Below, piece by piece: positions 1 through 11,308 of a DNA stretch of 64,000 nt (its first letter is position 1; every line of letters starts with the position of its first letter). Source of the stretch: Blastocladiella emersonii ATCC 22665 (taxonomy: Eukaryota; Blastocladiomycota; Blastocladiomycetes; Blastocladiales; Blastocladiaceae); contig JANHCV010000003.1 of the NCBI GenBank assembly GCA_025594325.1, positions 2,046,001-2,110,000 of the forward strand. The letters are read 5' to 3'. A program made the translations under genes and the position numbers. The notes beneath the pieces are model-generated. The model worked only from the letters and a program-made list of their open reading frames with translations, made no database searches and had not been told where the DNA came from.

Positions 1-97
1 AGTCGAGGTACTCTTCGTAGTCAAGCATCAGCGAGTCGTCGGCGGTCGCTGCGGTCCGACGCGGAGATGGGGATGCATTCAAGACTGGGTTTCCCAT
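1..97 (-). CDS. 5' end of an unknown protein gene, cut by the window edge
   Basis: An open frame starts with ATG at 97 and runs off the left edge of the window, giving about 32 residues that begin MGNPVLNASPSPRRTAA and continue into an acidic stretch ending DYEEYLD. No stop or splice site is seen. The start context looks plausible, and the next gene (815-2314, same strand) also begins MGNP followed by a PSP motif, so the two may be distant relatives or this may be coincidence. There is too little sequence to assign a function. Confidence 0.4.
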   Translation of the reverse strand, partial: MGNPVLNASPSPRRTAATADDSLMLDYEEYLD

Positions 98-814
98 AGT
101 TGTTGCAGAGACAGTTGCATAAATTGAGTGAGGGGAGAGTGAAAGCGTCGGGGACGGGCGACTGACGAGTGCATCGAGGGCCGGTCGCGGCTTGCGTGAT
201 GGGAGGAATGATGTGACGCACGCGGCGTATCGAGATACCGTTTACAACCGCCGAGCAGACGTAAAACTAACGGAAATACACTGTAAAATCTTCGACCGGC
301 CCGCGTTGCAGCCGGTCTGGTCGATGCGCCGTCGCCGGCGGAAGTACGCCAGCGGGCGGCGGCGAGGGGGGCCTATCCTGTTGCCGCTGTCGCCGCCTCC
401 GTCTCCTCCTTTGCGTTGTCGCTCCGGACGTCGACGAACTTGGAGTTTCAGACCCGAGGGTCATACTATCGACCGGATCAACGGCGCTCCTTGGTAGGTC
501 AAGATCATGCAGGGACGGGGCGTCTGTCCATAGAGTCCAGCGAGCCCATGCTGGCGAAGGCGGCGGAGAAGGCCAGGACGGTCTGCGGATTATGAATACA
601 TGGGGCGAGTCTGCTGGGATTACCGGGTTCCCCATCGTCGGTTGTTATCGCAAGAGGTGGAGGACCGAGCGGCTCCGCGATCCGCGCGTTGTTCATATAG
701 CACGCAGCGGGTTTACTGTCGCGGATGTGCGGTGATGCGATGCGGCGCACACGTGTCGCCCCAGTAAGCTCACCAGGACACGGTCGTGATTGGAATAGAT
801 GGCTAGGTTATAGT
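98..814. other. Intergenic region, no gene recognised
   Basis: This stretch separates two minus-strand genes and should hold the promoter of the gene starting at 97 and the 3' flank of the gene ending at 815. The open frames here (for example around 192-497) are Arg/Pro/Gly-rich shadows of high GC sequence with no recognisable domain. No clear TATA box, RNA gene or repeat was seen. Confidence 0.5.
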
Positions 815-2314
815 TCACAATGTGTTCATACTCGCGCTCGAAGCACCCCGCGGCGCGGGCACGGCTTCCGACGCGTCGGTCGTCGCTGGCTGCCGTGGGA
901 CCGCGTCCGCGCGAGCCGGCTGCCCGCCGACAGCGACGTACGCGGTGCTGGCGGGCTGCGGCGGGAGCACGGTCCCGTTGTCGAGCGTACGGGCCTGGGA
1001 CCGCGGGTGGCGCGAGGACGTGGGTGCGGGATCGGTTGAGGTACCGCGCGACGCGGTCGTCGCCGATGGCGTGGGTGCAGGGCGGTCGGTGAGCGGCGTG
1101 ATCCCGATGCGCGCGTACTCGATGGGCGACGGGGGACACTGCTGCGTGTTGGGCGTCGGGGTCGACGCGCCGGACGCGGCGGGGGTCGGGAGTGAGAGCG
1201 AGAGCTGCTCGGGCGACGTGACGAGCGGGGTAGCGAGGGCGCGCGGCGGTGGGACCTGGCGGTCGAGGGTGCGGTAGGGTGGCGGCGGCGCGTTCGTGAA
1301 GAGGCGCGGGTGGTAGACGACGCGGACGTCGTCGTCGTCATCGTCGTCTTCATCCTCGTCGTCGGCGTCGAGGATGTCGGTGTAGGTGATGAACTGGAAC
1401 GGGTGGTGCGGTGGGTTGAGGATCAGCGGGAGAGGCAGACGCGGCGGGTCGAGGGTCCCGGTCGAGCCCGTGGCGCTCGCCGTGTCGCTGTTGGTATCGT
1501 CGTCGTCGGCGGCGGCAACGGCGAGCGGCGGGCGCGAGGCCATGAGGAAGGTAAAGGCGGGCGGTGGGGCTAGAGGATCAGGCGGTAGGTTGGATGAGGG
1601 ACGCGATCAGGAGCTGCCGTCGCGGGAGGGTTGAGACAGGGCAGAAAACGTACTCGGCGAGGACGAGTCGCTGCTTGACGAATCGCGCGCGTTGTTGCCG
1701 GGCGGGCGCGGCGGGGGCAGCGGCATGGAGCTCGGCTGCCCGCTGCCGCCGGTGCCGGGCATGCCAAAGTAGAAGGGCCGAGACATGCTGGGCGGCGCGA
1801 GGAGGTGGTCGCCCGTACTCCCGAACGCCCCCGCGCCGACGACGCCCTGGTTGGTGCGCGTGCCCGCTGCGGCCTGGACCACGCGCTGCAGGGCGGCGTG
1901 GCGCTCCATGTTCTCGCGGGCGCGGTCTGCGCCACCCGCGGCGCTGGCGGCAGACTCGGCGCGGTCGAGGTTCTCGCGCAGGGCGGCGTAGCGCAGGCGG
2001 ATGTTGTTGAGCATCTGCTGCACGTTGGTGGAGGCGGCGCGGAGGTACTCGGAGCTCGGCGACAGGCCGAACTCGCCGCGCTCGAGCTCGTCGGCGCCAT
2101 CGTCGTCGTCCTCGTAGTGGTGGTAGTCCGAGTGCTCGTCGTCCTCGTCGTCATCGTCGCCGTATGACATGGGCGAGGGGGAGGGCGGGCCGCCGAAGAG
2201 CGAGCCGGTGGACGGGTTGCCGGTGCCGCGGGCGGCTTGGTTGCGGCGGCGCATGCGGCGGCGGTCGGCCGAGAGCGGCGGCGACGGCGGGTAGCGTTTC
2301 ATGGGGTTGCCCAT
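815..2314 (-). CDS. Unknown acidic, largely disordered protein (two exons)
   Basis: The predicted protein is 471 aa. Exon 1 is 2314-1654 and exon 2 is 1569-815. The 84-nt intron has a GTACGT donor and a CTCTAG acceptor, and joining in phase 1 keeps the frame open from ATG to TGA. The start MGNPMKRYPPSPP is followed by an Arg-rich patch, an acidic Asp/Glu/His stretch near residues 55-75, a helical region likely to form a coiled coil (QQMLNNIRLRYAALRENL, about 95-150), Ser/Pro-rich linkers, a long Asp run near residue 300 and a Pro/Ser/Thr-rich tail. I do not recognise a family. Without the splice the two halves would be separate frames, and the second would need an internal ATG at 1543. A nuclear or scaffolding role would be a guess. 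Confidence 0.55.
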
Positions 2315-2737
2315 ATTCGATGGCAGTGGTGGAGGTGGTAATAGTGGAGGGAGCGGGGGCGGGGTTGGAGTGAGCGCACATTTTGTAGAGTCAGCGGGGG
2401 CGGCGAACTGACCGGCGGTTTCCGCTCGGTGGCTCAGCGCGCGAGCTCGACGAGCGGTCAGTCGCGCCGCGCCACTCACGCTGCCGTTGCAGCTGCTCGC
2501 ATCCCAGCGGCGGCTGAAGAGGTCAGTGAGGGAAAGGTCTATGTGATCCAGGACAAGAGAGTGGGGGACGCGAATGAAGAGACAAACAACAACAAGAGTG
2601 AATGGTGGTGGTGGTGGTGGTGGTGGCAGCGCGAGCGAGCGTACAGGCGGGAGGGGAGGGGGGATATCATGCAGAAAATACACAGGGAGGAGAGCACGAC
2701 CGACGATCAAGGCGCCCGCGCTCGCCGACCAACCTCC
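2315..2737. other. Intergenic region with a GGT microsatellite
   Basis: This lies between the start of the unknown minus-strand gene and the 3' end of RAB6, so it should hold the promoter of the former. A run of about eight GGT units sits near 2602-2627. Nothing else was recognised. Confidence 0.5.
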
Positions 2738-3854
<1,117 letters not shown>

Positions 3855-6800
3855 ATGCATCGACCGCACGCCGGGTCGCGCGTCCGCCGCGCCGCCCGCG
3901 CCGCCGTCGGGGCCGCCGTGTTCACGCTCGCGCTCGCGCTGCTGGCTGGCACTGCCCTCGCCGAAAGTACGCCCGCCGATGCATCCGAGTTTCGCGTCTC
4001 CATGACCGCCAACTGGCGCCAGGACCCTGTCGTCGAGGCCTAGTACGCACCTCGCACCGCAACAGAGACGGTGAGCTGGTCCCTAACACACACCACCGTC
4101 TGTAGCGATCTCATCGCCTCGCACAACCTGACCCTCGCCGACGAGCTGCTACACAGCGCGGGCCGGCACCACGACCCCGACACGGTCCTCACGACCGCGG
4201 GCCTGCTGGGTCTCGACACGACCGCGCAGTCGCTCGTCGCCGCCTCGCTCGCATTCCGGGAGCGCGCCCCGCGCGTCGCCGCCTTCTTTGACGTCTACGA
4301 CGCCGCCGCCGGCGCGAGCCTCCCGACCGACCTCGCCGACTGCTCGTACCTCGTGGCCGTCGCCGACGGCGCCCCGCTCTCGTGCGACCTGGCCGAGATC
4401 GCCGCCGCCGTCACCGACCCGGCTGCGCCCGCCAAGCCCGTGCCGCTGATCCCGGACCTCGACCGTGCCGTGTTCGGCGACGCGGTCGCGACCCGCACCA
4501 TCGTCGTCTACGGCAACCCGCGCACCCGCGGGTTCGCGTTCGGCTGGGCCCGCCTGCGCGAGCTGCCCGTCCGTATCGCGCTGCGCTACCGCCCGCTCCC
4601 CGACGCCGTCAGCAAGCCCGACCCGATCCACCTCGCCGGGTACCTCGTCCACCTCCAGGTCAAGGACACCGAGTACAAGGTCACCGACGACCGCACCGAC
4701 CTCGCCACTACCACCTCCTCCTCCTCCGACGCCGCCGCGCCGGCACCCGTCCTGCGCAAAATCGACGACAAGGCACTCGAACACGCGGGCGCCGCCGTCG
4801 CCGCGCACGTCACGTCGCTCGACGACTTTGTCGCCGTCTCGGCCGACCTCCCGCTGACGCTCCCCGCACTCATCGACCGCGGCGTCCCCGCGAACGCCAC
4901 CGTGGACCTCTCCCGCATGGCGCGCGCCACGGCCAACGCCGTCAACGCGCTGTGGGTCAACGGGATGCCCCTGCGCCTGCCCACCGCCGACGCCTTCACG
5001 CTGCTCGCCGCCGTCCAGCACGAGCACCGCCTGCGCACGCGCGCCGCGGGTTTGGGGGTGGATGCCGCGACGCTCGACGCGGTTCTCGCGCGCGGCGGCG
5101 GCGGCGCGGGTGGGGAAGGGCACGTCGACCGGTTCGATCTGACGACGGTCGCCGACTCGGACGTCGTGTGGCTCAACGACCTCGAGGACCGCGCCGACCC
5201 GCGGTACGCCGCGTGGCCGACCGAGCTGCACGCGTACCTGACGGGCGGGATGCGCGGCAACCTGCCGCACGTCGCGCGCAACGGGCTCACGGTGCACGCG
5301 TTCCTCGACCTCGCCGACGTGAACCACGCCTCGGTCCTGTCCAGCCTGTACCGGTTCGCCGCCGGCGGCGTCGCGCTGCGCGTCGGGGTCGTGCCGCTTG
5401 TCGCCGACCCCGAGGACCGCGAGGCGTTGAGCAACCAGCTCGCGCTCGAGTTCACCGACATGGCCGCGCAGCAGGGCCCCGACGCCGCCGTCCCCTGGCT
5501 CTTGCGCGTCGTGACGGGCCAGCAGGCCCTGACCAAGCGGCGCCGGCGCGACCTCGCGGCCGACGGCAAGCTGCTCGCGCAGCTCGCGCGCGTGCGGACC
5601 AAGTACGGCGTCCCCGCCGCCACGGGCGAGCTGTTCGTCAACGGCGCGCCCGTCCCGCTCAACGCCATGTTCGACGGGTCGATCGGCTGGTACGTCGACC
5701 GCGAGGCGCAGCGGCTCGCGCAGCTCGTCATGATGGGTGTCGTCTCGGACAAGTCCAGCGACCCGCTCGCCAAGCAGCTCGCCCGCGGGCTGTGGCCCCG
5801 ACGCACCGAGTTTGCCTTCGGCGACCGGCCCGCGGTGTTTGCTGAGACGACGATGACCGCGGACGTGCCGCAAGTCGACGCCGAGGCGGACGACGCCGAG
5901 GCGGACGACGCCGACCAGCGCCGCGCCATGCGGTTCGCGCACGTCGCCCTGGCGGGCCTCATCGACCCGAACCTGCGCGCCGCCGCGGAGCAAGCGCAGT
6001 CCGCGCTCGGGTTCGCCCTCGAGCCGCACGCCAAGCTGCAACCCGGCGCCGACCCGGAACCCGCCATCATCATCAACGGCCGCCGCATCTCGCTCGCGGG
6101 CCTCGAGCACGACGACGACGACGCCACCCACGCGCTCGCCACGCTCGTTCGCGTCGAGTTTGCCCGGCGCGTGCGCCCGCTCGTCGACCCGCGCACGCGC
6201 GGCACCGACGACGACGTGCGCGCGTTCTGGCGCGCGTCCGTGATCCGGTACTGGAACCAGATCGAGGTTGCGCGGCTGCGGCTTCCCGCGAGCCCCGCCG
6301 AGCCGCGGAGCGACCCGCTCGCGGTCCTCCCGTGCCACGCGACGCCGGCCGCGTGTCTCCGCGCGCCCGCTAGGGTGGGTAATGATGTCGAGCCGATCCG
6401 CGTCGTCGCGGTCCTCGACCCCGTCTCGGAAGAAGCCCAGGCGCTCGCGCCCGTCCTCGCCGACCTGCACGCGCGGATCCCCGCGCTCGACGTGACGCTC
6501 GTCTGGCACGTCGGTCGGCCCGCGGCGAAACCCGAGCGGTTCACGCGGTACGTCGCGCCCGTCAATAACGGCATCCCCGCGGCCAAGTTCCACGGCCTCC
6601 CCAACATCCTGTACACGCTCGCGATGCAGACGCCGCACCCGTGGGTCGTCGAGGCCACGGCGTCGCCGCTCGATCTCGACAATATCGTGGTCCCGCGCGG
6701 CGGGGCAGGGGCCGAGTTTGCGCTCACGGCGCTCCTCGTCGAGGGGTCCGCCGAGGATACCGCGACGGGGCAGCCGCCTGCGGGGACGCAGTTTGTCCTG

Positions 6801-8066
6801 AAGCAGTCGCGGGGTGTGCGCGCCGAGACCATCGTCATGAACAACCTCGGGTACTTCCAGCTCAAGGCGCGGCCCGGGCTGTGGCAACTGGGTCTGCGCG
6901 AGGGCCGGTCCGCCGAGGTCTACCGGGCCGTTGACCAGGCGGTCCTCGTCGACAGCTTCCGCGGCGTCGAGCTCGCGTCGCTCAAGGTCGCGAAACGCAA
7001 GGGCATGGAGCGCGCCAGCGTGCTCGACGAGATGCACGAGAAGCACGAGGCCGAGCGCGTCGATGCGGGACGTGGCCGCGGGCGCGGCGCTGGCGGGTGG
7101 CTCGCGGCGCTCGGCAAGCTGTTCGGGTTTGGCGGCAGTAGCGGCTCGGGTTCGGCCGGTAGCTGTGGCGGCGGGAGCAGCAGCGACGGGCGGATCCACG
7201 TCATGTCCGTAGCGTCGGGCCACCTGTACGAGCGGTTCCTGTCGATCATGATGCAGTCGGTGGTCGAGCACGCGAGCCGGCCCGTGACGTTCCACCTCAT
7301 GGGCGACTTCCTGTCCCCCTCGTTCAAGGCGTTCCTGCCCGCGCTCGCCGACCGGTTCGGGTTCGAGTACCGGCTCGTGTCGTACGCGTGGCCGACGTGG
7401 CTGCGCGCGCAGCGCGTCAAGCAGCGGACCATCTGGGGGTACAAGATCCTGTTCCTGGACGTGCTGTTCCCGCTCGACCTCGACCGCATCGTGTTCGTGG
7501 ACGCGGACCAGGTCGTCCGCACCGACCTCGCGCAGCTCATGGACCTCGACCTGCAGGGCCGCGTCTGGGCGTACACGCCCTTCTGCGAGTCGCGCAAGGA
7601 GATCGAGGGGTTCCGGTTCTGGAAGCACGGGTACTGGGCCAACCACCTGCGCGGGAAACCGTACCACATCTCGGCGCTGTACGCCGTCGACCTGCACCGG
7701 TTCCGCACCACGGCCGCGGGGGATATCCTGCGCGCGCAGTACCAGGGGCTCTCGGCCGACCCCAACTCGCTCGCGAACCTCGACCAGGACCTCCCCAACA
7801 ACCTCCAGCACGACCTGCCCATCTTCTCGCTCGACCAGGACTGGCTGTGGTGCGAGACGTGGTGCTCCGACGCGTCGCTCACGGCCGCCAAGACCATCGA
7901 CCTGTGCAACAACCCCATGACGAAAGAGCCCAAGCTCGACCGCGCGCGCCGCCTGATCCCTGAGTGGGAGACGTACGACCGGCGCGTCGAAGATCTCCGC
8001 CGCGCGCTCGCTGAGCAGCAGACGGCGGAGGCGGCGGTGCCCGCGCCGGGTCGCGACGAACTCTGA
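3855..8066 (+). CDS. UGGT1: UDP-glucose:glycoprotein glucosyltransferase (UGGT), ER folding sensor
   Basis: Exon 1 is 3855-4042 and exon 2 is 4106-8066, with a 63-nt GTACGC...TAG intron, giving 1382 aa. Exon 1 encodes a signal peptide (a basic start, then the hydrophobic run TLALALLAGTALA), and the spliced reading runs on into SHNLTLADELLHSAG. Residues up to about 1080 form the thioredoxin-like and beta-sandwich folding-sensor region. The GT24 catalytic domain covers about 1092-1370 and contains the DXD metal site in FVDADQ near 1193, with the conserved stretches QRTIWGYKILFLDVLFP and YHISALYAVDLHRFR. The protein ends in RDEL, an ER-retrieval signal. The enzyme re-glucosylates misfolded N-glycoproteins for the calnexin cycle. 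It is somewhat shorter than the usual 1500 aa. The stop lies 35 bp from the convergent MPN gene. Confidence 0.95.
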
Positions 8067-8100
8067 TTACACGCGTAATGTACATTTTTGCTTACCCTCA

Positions 8101-8987
8101 CTACGCCGACGCCGACGCCGACGCCGATGCCGCGTTGACCACGTCCTGCAGCTCCGCCAGCCCGGCGTCGCACACGCGCCACAGCTGCGCAACACTCGCC
8201 TCGGCCGCCGCCGCAACACCCCCGGCCCCCGCGAGCGCACTGTTCGAGAGCGACACGGCCGGCGGCACGCGCGCCAGCCGGCTCGAGTTGCCGAGGTTTG
8301 GGATCTCGATCGGGATCCGGTACGCCGTGTGGCTACACAGACGGGCGGCGAACTGTCAGTCTTTGGTGGCGTAGAAGAGAGTTGTCATCGTACTCGTCGC
8401 CCGCGTGCCGCTGGAAACACGTCTGCGTCCACGCCGCGATCCCGCCGGCGTCGGCGTGCGGCTGGACGAGCAGGAACACGCACGGGTGGCCGTCGGCGAC
8501 CTGCTCGCTCACGCTCGTCCACACCGCGGCCTCGCGCAGGCCCGGCGACGCGGCGCCGTGTCGCGCGGAAAAGTGGCCGAGCACGCGGCAGCCCGGGAAC
8601 TTGGTGCGCGCTGAGGCGAGGGCCGGGGTGAGGAGGGCGAGGTTCAGAGTGCCGCTTGGCGTGTACCACTTGGTGCCCGCGGGGAAGGTCAGGATGTCGT
8701 TTACGACTAACGGGCAAGGTGTTAGTGGTGAGAAACTAGGCTTCATGCCACTATCGTACCGAAGCGCACCTCGCGCGTCTCGTGCTGGTCCATGGAGTGG
8801 TCGTGCACCGACAGCTCGACGGTCGAGTTGACGTGGCCGAACAGCAGGCCGTCGGTCGAGCCCTACGTCGGAAGGGCAGTGAGCGAGGGGGCGGGCAGCG
8901 ACCAAAAGCAACGCCGTGTACGCCGTGGCCGAGGTGCGCGAGCCGCGCGAGCAGCGGGCCCGGGATCGAGAAGCTGGTGCGTTCCAT
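8101..8987 (-). CDS. Abraxas/ABRO1-like MPN-minus protein (BRISC/BRCA1-A scaffold)
   Basis: Four exons (8987-8922, 8862-8760, 8706-8394, 8332-8101) join in frame to give 237 aa, with GTAC donors and TAG acceptors throughout. The spliced protein reads as one MPN domain: SFSIPGPLLARLAHL, then STDGLLFGHVNSTVELSVHD, KWYTPSGTL, and a core GCRVLGHFSARHGAASPGLRE that aligns with the GWYKFRRH...FRE stretch of Abraxas. The JAMM zinc ligands (HxH...D) are missing, so it should be a catalytically dead scaffold of the kind that partners BRCC36. The later VFLLVQPHA and TAYRIPIEIPN match the end of the Abraxas MPN fold. The C-terminal coiled coil of animal Abraxas is much reduced, ending in an Ala/Ser repeat. 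Another MPN-minus family is the main alternative. Confidence 0.62.
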
Positions 8988-9453
8988 CAAGTTAGATCTT
9001 GAGTGGTTCATGGGTTGCTGCATTGAGCGCTGCGAGGGAGAGGTGAGAGGGCGAGGCGAGAAGTGGCGCAACGCGCGACCACTCGCACGACGTGTCCCGC
9101 ACTCGCCATGGTCGCGCTTGATCGTGGTCATCCGAGCCTGCCCGACCGCCGGCCGAGGCGGGATCATGGCCGGCCGAGCCCCCGAAGCTCCTCTCTCCAT
9201 CGCGCCATCACGCCGCCGTGGCTGTGGCGACGATGGCCTTCGTGGCCACCGTGGCCGTGGTCGAGTAACTGGCGAGTGACGAACCGCAGCCGCAGCGCGG
9301 TCATCACGCTCAGCCAGCCAGGGAGAGATACGGATCATCGAGCGGTGTATGTATGGCGAGTTTGGACACGGAATAGTAGGGAGGGCAGGAACAACAGCAA
9401 AAGATGTGGGAGGAGCGAGAAAGGGCGTGTGCGAGCGAGAAGAGAAGAGCGAG
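8988..9453. other. Intergenic region between the MPN gene and septin
   Basis: This is the presumed promoter of the Abraxas-like gene (start 8987) and the 3' flank of the septin gene (stop at 9454). A purine-rich stretch near 9390-9450 probably belongs to the septin 3' end. Nothing else was recognised. Confidence 0.5.
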
Positions 9454-10504
9454 TTACTGGTAGCCCTGGCCGCCGTCTTGCACATGCATAGCGGCGAGCT
9501 TCTCGGCGAGCCCCTCGAGCTTGGACAGCTTCTCGGAGCGGTACTGCTCGTAGAGCACGTCGTGGGTGATTTCCTTGAGGTCCTGCAGGTGCGACGAGAG
9601 CAGGACGTAGCGGAGCCTTGCGTAGTCGCAGTGCTTGAGGTTGTCGACCTCGACGACGCCCCACGGGTACTGGCGCGCGCGGATCAACCGCCCGTTGACC
9701 TGGATCTCCTCGTCGCTGCCGACGATCGCAAAGGGGAGCAGGCTGCGCAGCTCCATGTTCTCCTGGACCGTCTCCTCGTCGTCCTCCTCGTCGTCGTACG
9801 GGAAGTCGTACACGTTGATGCCGTAGAAGCGGATGTCGTCCATGACGCGCTTCTTGAAGTCGGCCAGCTCCTTGGGCGTCATCGTGTCCGACTTGCCGAT
9901 GCACGGGATGATGTTGACGCGCGTGTTGAGCCGCTTCATCAGCTCAATGTCGATCTCGCGCAGCGAGTGGCCCGTCGGCTGCACGAAATACAGGAGGACG
10001 TGGATCCGCGAGTCCTGGAACTTGGGGTTGCGCTTGATCTTGGACTCTTCGGCCAGCACGTCGTCGTACTGGCGCTCAATGTACCCGAGAATGTCGTTGA
10101 AGCTATACGCGGGAGTGGGGTGGGGTGAGTTGCGTGGCGACCGAATCCGGGTGCGTGGGGAACGTACTTGGACGAGTTGTCAATGTTATCGCCGAACCCG
10201 GGCGTGTCGACGACGGTCAGCTGCATCTTGATGCCGTCCTCCTCGAGCTCTATTGGGTCCGAACGCGTCAGTGGTGGTCGTGTCACAAGCAAGTGAGAGG
10301 TAACGCACCGACGGTCAGCGGCGTGATAGCAATCGTCTTCTCGACGGCGCACTGGGCCGGGTCCTCGATGGCGCGGCGCGGGATCACGGGCTGCCCGCAC
10401 AGCGTGTTGATGAAGGTCGACTTGCCCAGGCCCGACGACCCGACGACGATCATGTTGAACTGGAACGCCTTCTTGCCGCCGCGGCGCGGGCGGAGGTCCG
10501 ACAT
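9454..10504 (-). CDS. CDC11: Septin, Cdc11-like group
   Basis: Three exons (10504-10309, 10249-10168, 10102-9454) give 308 aa. The GTPase carries P-loop GSSGLGKST, the DTPGFGD switch (G3), and GKSDTMTPKE in place of the canonical AKAD G4. The septin unique element is present near the end (YPWGVVEVDN...HCDYARLR). The stretches SSGLGKSTFINTLC and ENMELRSLLPFAIVGSDEE are typical of the Cdc11 group. The protein stops soon after YRSEKLSKLEGLAEKL, so the long C-terminal coiled coil of most septins is almost absent. Septins form hetero-oligomeric filaments at the cortex, septa or cleavage sites. A GTAG directly precedes the chosen ATG, so a 5' UTR intron or a missed first exon is possible. Confidence 0.88.
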
Positions 10505-11308
10505 CTACATGGTGGCGAGGCGGAGCCGTGAGTCGCTGGGTGCGAGGTGCGTGGGCGGAGAGGGCGTCGCTGCTGCTGCCGGTCGGTGTGGCTCAGCCCG
10601 CGCGCGCGGGCGACATGGCCATGAGGGCCCACAGTCGGCTTCACCATGCGACGAGCCTGCGCGACACGGAGAGCCAGCATAGCAGCAGCAGCAGCGACAT
10701 CCCCACCATCAAGGAGGGCGTGCCACGGACCGACATGGTGGCGGCGATCTCTCGGGGGGTTCACTCGGCGAGTTGACTCGGTCGGTCGGGGAGAAGTCGT
10801 CGAATTGCAGACTCGGTGGTCGAGCAGCAGCGAGTTACTCGCGGATGTAGTTGTTGCGGGTGGTGGAGATTCAGGTCGTCTCAACACCGTCGTCGCGTCG
10901 TCGGGCGAGCAGCAGACGCGTAGTGTGGCGGCGGCGGCGCGTCGGAGTCGTAGGTCGGGCGAGCGCGCGCGCGATCAGGGCGGTGCGTGCGTGCAGCGAG
11001 TTCCGTGGGCGGCAGCGAGTCGGTGCGTTCGTTGCAGCGACCGGGGCGATACGTTTGAGGCCTCGTAGAACAGGACTCGAGGAGGAGGAAGGGGACAGGG
11101 CGGGGTGGCGTCGGCGGCCCGCGGCGCGGCGTGGTGGCGCTCGCCGGCCGCAAATTCGGCGCGCCGCACAGAGAGAAAGGAGACGCCACCCATCATGTGC
11201 GCGCGCGTGACGGAGGGGAGACGCGTTTCTCTCGCGCTTCGCTTCTTCGTTGCCGGCGATGATTGACAATACGATAAGTTTATAGGACCGGAAACAAAAC
11301 CACTGCTC
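10505..11308. other. Septin upstream region
   Basis: These 804 bp separate RPA1 (3' end at 11309) from the septin start. Several Arg/Ser/Ala-rich frames exist on both strands but none has a domain. The sequence GCCACCATGTAG just before the septin ATG resembles an acceptor, so part of this region may be a 5' UTR with an intron. Confidence 0.4.

Noticed and set aside
4149-7811. 1220-aa open frame antisense to UGGT
   Set aside because: High GC3 codon use leaves long stop-free antisense frames. This one is Arg/Gly/Val/Asp low complexity with no domain, while the sense strand encodes a complete UGGT.
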